Shown here piece by piece: positions 23,279-25,926 of a stretch of 25,926 nt of DNA. This DNA comes from Holosporales bacterium (GTDB taxonomy: Bacteria; Pseudomonadota; Alphaproteobacteria; BNTO01): positions 1-25,926 of the forward strand of contig JAISRQ010000047.1 of assembly GCA_031273545.1 (NCBI GenBank). The letters run 5' to 3'. How positions within the stretch are numbered: position 1 is the stretch's first letter; each line of letters starts with the position of its first letter. The translations under genes and the position numbers were made by a program. The notes beneath the pieces were generated by a model, which worked only from the letters and a program-made list of their open reading frames with translations, ran no database searches and was not told where the DNA came from.

Positions 23279-23378
23279 GTATACCCGCTTCCCAAAAGAT
23301 TACGAATTTTTTTATGGAACAAACGCTTACTAACCTTTAGTATCTAGTCCGCAATCATAGAGGACGAGAAGAAGATAC
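23279..23378 (+). repeat. Intergenic palindromic element, copy 17
   Basis: GTATACCCGCTTCCCAAAAG, ATTACGAATTTTTTT, core GGAACAAACGCTTACTAACC, right arm TAGTCCGCAATCATAGAGG and end AGATAC. It is one of the best preserved copies, and its right end is shared with copy 18. Confidence 0.88.
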
Positions 23379-23449
23379 TTCCCCAAATATTACGATCACC
23401 CACTATCTTCAGGTTCTAGTTCGCAACAACTGGGGCTTCCAATGGTATC
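23374..23449 (+). repeat. Intergenic palindromic element, copy 18 (short form)
   Basis: GATACTTCCCCAAATATTACG, then a shortened middle lacking much of the core, CAGGTTCTAGTTCGCAACAA and CTGGGGCTTCCAATGGTATCC. It looks like an internal-deletion derivative. It ends eight bases beyond the rpsA stop. Copies 16-18 fill most of the 312-base gap 23146-23457. Confidence 0.75.
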
Positions 23450-23457
23450 CCAGCAAG

Positions 23458-25170
23458 TTACTCTTCAACAGAACCATCTCCCTCTTTAGGACTATCTCCT
23501 TCTTTTTTCTTTCGGATAGCCTCTCCCAAAATGGCCCCCAAACTTGCACCGCTATCAGATGACCCGTACTCAGACAGCACCTGCTTTTCATCATCCTGCT
23601 CACGTGCACGAATCGACAACGAAATGCGCCCAGAATATGGGTCAGCAGACAACACCTTTGCGTCAACCCGCTCTCCAACCGCATACATGTCACGCTGATG
23701 AGCTCGTTCTGCGGACAGGAACTGATTTTTGATAAATGTTACAAACTTATCTTTGACTAATACTTCAATTCCACGTTCGTTTACCTCTTTTACAGTACAT
23801 GTAACTACGCTTCCCTTCTTTATGTCTTCAAACGCTTCGTCAATAGCCCCACTCTCCAACTGCTTTATTCCAAGGCTGATGCGCTCTTTCTCGAAATCCA
23901 CATCAAGGATTTTAACGTTGATGGTTTGACCTTTCTCATAATTCTTAATTGCCTCATCCCCGCGTTGAGTAGCCGATATATCCGACATGTGGACCATGCC
24001 GTCAAGCTTGTCTGTTACGCCAACGAAAAGACCAAATTCTGTAGCATTACGAACAACGCCCTCAAGAATGCTTCCAACAGGGTGGTCCCTAGCAAATTCT
24101 TCCCACGGATTTTCGATACATTGCTTTAATCCCAAGCTCATCCTACGCTTTGTAGAATCCACATCCAGCACCATGACTTCGACGTCCTGTCCAACGGATA
24201 CAATCTTATGAGCATTCGCATTTTTCCTGAGCCAGCTCATTTCAGTTACATAGATCAACCCTTCTACTCCGGGTTCCAACTCCACAAAAGCTCCATATTC
24301 GGCAACATTCGTTACCCGTCCATGATACTTTTGCCCTATGGTATAACGTGTTTCCGCGCCGGCCCATGGGTTGGCTTGTAACTGCTTCAAACCAAGAGAA
24401 ATACGATGACTCTCAGGATTAAACTTCAGGACTTGTACTTCAAGCGTTTCCCCGACCGACACTACTTCAGATGGGTGCCCCACGCGTTTCCAAGATATAT
24501 CAGTAGCATGCAACAAACCGTCGACTCCGCCTAAGTCAACGAACGCGCCATAATCCGTAATATTTTTCACTACCCCTTGTATAATTTGTCCTTCCGCAAG
24601 TTTAGACATTATCTCTTCACGCGCCCCGGCAAGAGACTCTTCAATGACTGTACGACGAGACACAACAACGTTGTTCCTTGCTTTGTCCATCTTAATGATT
24701 TTGAATGGTTGCTTTACATTCAGCAATGGCGTGATATCGCGAACAGGATGAACATCCACTTGACTTCCGGGAAGGAATGCCACTGCGCCAACAAGCTCAA
24801 CAGCAAGCCCGCCTTTTACGCGCCCAACTATTGCGCCTTCTACAAACTCGCCGCTTGTAAAGGCTTTATCTAGTTCATTCCACGCAGCCTCTTTGCGAGC
24901 TTTTTCCAAGCTTAGCAATATGTCCCCGTTGCGATCCTCCAGTCTCTCTACGTAAACAGGAATAACATCCCCTGGACGCACTTCCGTCAGTCCGAACGCT
25001 TCGAATTCCTTCAGGGGAACACGTCCCTCTGACTTCAATCCAACGTCTACGACTACTATGTCCCCTTGAATGTCGATGATCGTGCCATCCACTACTTTTC
25101 CTTCAAATGATCCCTGTACCTCAAGCGATTGCTCTAATAGATCTGAAAAACTTGCTTTTTGATTGTCCAT
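23458..25170 (-). CDS. rpsA: 30S ribosomal protein S1
   Basis: S1 helps the 30S subunit bind and unfold mRNA during initiation. The 570-residue protein has six S1 (OB-fold) domains, as usual for proteobacteria. The first two are divergent and bind the ribosome ('GTIIDIQGDIVVVDVGLKSE', 'GAIVGRVKGGLAVELVGAVA'). The next four are canonical ('GVVKNITDYGAFVDLGGVDG', 'GRVTNVAEYGAFVELEPGVE', 'GVVRNATEFGLFVGVTDKLD', 'CTVKEVNERGIEVLVKDKF'). AGGA lies seven or eight bases before the ATG. The C terminus is a short charged tail. The common partner cmk is not upstream; a tRNA-Ala gene lies 349 bases away on the same strand. Confidence 0.97.
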   Translation of the reverse strand: MDNQKASFSDLLEQSLEVQGSFEGKVVDGTIIDIQGDIVVVDVGLKSEGRVPLKEFEAFGLTEVRPGDVIPVYVERLEDRNGDILLSLEKARKEAAWNELDKAFTSGEFVEGAIVGRVKGGLAVELVGAVAFLPGSQVDVHPVRDITPLLNVKQPFKIIKMDKARNNVVVSRRTVIEESLAGAREEIMSKLAEGQIIQGVVKNITDYGAFVDLGGVDGLLHATDISWKRVGHPSEVVSVGETLEVQVLKFNPESHRISLGLKQLQANPWAGAETRYTIGQKYHGRVTNVAEYGAFVELEPGVEGLIYVTEMSWLRKNANAHKIVSVGQDVEVMVLDVDSTKRRMSLGLKQCIENPWEEFARDHPVGSILEGVVRNATEFGLFVGVTDKLDGMVHMSDISATQRGDEAIKNYEKGQTINVKILDVDFEKERISLGIKQLESGAIDEAFEDIKKGSVVTCTVKEVNERGIEVLVKDKFVTFIKNQFLSAERAHQRDMYAVGERVDAKVLSADPYSGRISLSIRAREQDDEKQVLSEYGSSDSGASLGAILGEAIRKKKEGDSPKEGDGSVEE

Positions 25171-25519
25171 TACTTAATCCTAAAAACAAATCCGTTACGT
25201 AAGTTCGTACACGAATTTTATAAAAAAACCAAACACCTACCTAGAGCTTAACTTAAATGAGCAACACGTTCAACTACGGCATACATCCTTGTACTAGCAC
25301 TAACAAAACAAATTACAAGAAAAAGTGCCTAAGCCAGCCCCAATGTGATGCAAACGTCAGACAGAATATTCCTATGCTTAGACGTTATTGCAGGCATGAT
25401 TTGGAGCTCCCTCCGGGTCACGAAGCATTTTTCACCAAAAAGGCATACCCGCTACACCACAAGAAACATAAGGTTTTAAAGAGGGGATGATTGAGCAAGT
25501 CTTCGCTTCTATCCGGAGA
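25171..25519. other. Intergenic gap between tRNA-Ala and rpsA
   Basis: It holds the rpsA leader, including a minus-strand TATAAA at 25217-25222 without a good -35, and a small inverted repeat TTCGT/ACGAA at 25204-25215. A 77-codon plus-strand frame (25257-25490) has no convincing ribosome site and no recognisable sequence. No palindromic element is present. Confidence 0.4.
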
Positions 25520-25595
25520 TGGTGGAGCCGAGGGGAATCGAACCCCTGACCTCCACAATGCCATTGTGGCGCTCTACCAATTGAGCTACGACCCC
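25520..25595 (-). tRNA. tRNA-Ala (anticodon GGC)
   Basis: A 76-base cloverleaf with encoded CCA. The acceptor stem GGGGTCG pairs with CGGCTCC and contains the G3:U70 wobble that marks alanine tRNAs. The D arm holds AGCTCAATTGGTAGAGC, the anticodon stem-loop is CCACA-ATGGCAT-TGTGG with GGC at positions 34-36, and the T arm holds AGGGGTTCGATTCCCCT. Confidence 0.98.
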
Positions 25596-25645
25596 GAACA
25601 CATATTAACAGTCGTATAATGTTGGGTTATTGTCAAGACTCTAAC

Positions 25646-25741
25646 TATACTGTGATCCCCAAAGATTGCAGACAAAAACAGATGAATCGTAAGCGTTTTT
25701 TAGTTCAAAAAGTTCGTGATTTTTTGGAGAATTAAGTGTAC
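25646..25741 (-). repeat. Intergenic palindromic element, copy 19
   Basis: ACTATACTGTGATCCCCAAA, GATTGCAGAC, core GATGAATCGTAAGCGTTTTT, then AAAAGTTCGTGATTTTTTGG and AGAATTAAGTGTAC. On the minus strand it lies upstream of the tRNA-Ala gene. Confidence 0.85.
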
Positions 25742-25926
25742 CGTTTCAGCCAAGAAACTGAAGCACAGACAGGCAGGCAGGGCCACCTCATGGAAAAAAC
25801 AAGGGAATCTAGCCGTTAAAGTGGTGCATAATTTTTGAGCAGCGTCATTTACTACTAATGAAATCTTCTTTTCGACGACAAACAGGCCATCAAATAAACG
25901 TAGACGGTCACGAAGGTCTTGGTTGG
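25700..25926 (-). CDS. Possible 3' end of an unknown gene entering from the right edge
   Basis: A minus-strand frame is open from the edge for 74 codons (25924 down to the TAA at 25700). It begins NQDLRDRLRLFDGLFVVEKK and continues ISLVVNDAAQKLCTTLTARF, which looks protein-like. The last 14 codons lie inside palindromic element copy 19, so if this is a gene its tail was supplied by the element. No family is recognised. It may be chance, and 25742-25926 otherwise shows nothing. Confidence 0.3.
   Translation of the reverse strand, partial: NQDLRDRLRLFDGLFVVEKKISLVVNDAAQKLCTTLTARFPCFFHEVALPACLCFSFLAETVHLILQKITNFLN

Noticed and set aside
25257..25490. A 77-codon plus-strand frame before tRNA-Ala
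   Set aside because: It is basic and Cys-containing but has a poor ribosome site, no signal peptide and no known pattern; chance is more likely.
4996..25741. CRISPR array
   Set aside because: The repeated units are scattered singly or in pairs across 21 kb with no regular spacers and no cas genes.

Overview
The window is AT-rich DNA from an alphaproteobacterium, most likely a host-associated one. I infer this from the housekeeping proteins (S4, S1, YidC, PgsA, LolC and an XRE regulator of the alphaproteobacterial type), from the broken-up gene neighbourhoods, and from several small lineage-specific secreted proteins. A Holosporales- or Rickettsiales-like bacterium would fit, but no marker here fixes the order.

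Layout, left to right. (1) 1-995, minus: the start of a BspA-type leucine-rich-repeat protein that runs off the left edge. (2) 1149-3374, minus: an ABC-2-type ATPase followed by a LolC/LolE-family permease. (3) 3541-5825, plus: three tandem paralogous genes for secreted proteins of about 200 residues, facing a small cysteine-rich secreted protein (5913-6161, minus) that has a clear promoter. (4) 6510-10898, minus: dnaX, a GspE/PilB secretion ATPase and a small exported protein. (5) 11267-18200, plus: an unusual acetyl-CoA synthetase, an XRE regulator, rpsD, yidC and pgsA. (6) 18291-25595, minus: an MscS channel with a C-terminal cyclic-nucleotide-binding domain, an orphan phage-structural-like gene, recD2, rpsA and tRNA-Ala(GGC).

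The most striking feature is not a gene. Nearly every intergenic region from about 5 kb onward holds one or two copies of a 75-100 bp imperfect palindrome. I count 18 good copies and one degenerate copy in about 21 kb. Each has TATACC/GGTATA-like ends, two complementary arms (CCCAAAAGATTACGGAC and GTCCGCAATCTTTGGGG) and a conserved core (about GAACAAACGCTTACGATTTTTCAG). The copies occur in both orientations, often in pairs sharing a terminal GTAT(AC), and often lie within a few bases of stop codons. They look like a short TA-targeting MITE-type family that now supplies much of the intergenic RNA structure. I recognise no named family.

The genes do not form one pathway. Housekeeping functions (translation, membrane biogenesis, replication and repair, acetate activation) are interspersed with candidate host-interaction proteins: the LRR protein, the secreted paralogues and the cysteine-rich peptide. 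Several ordinary proteins carry odd expansions: an N-terminal extension and Cys-rich insert in Acs, a repeat-filled linker in DnaX, and hexapeptide repeats in the second secreted paralogue.
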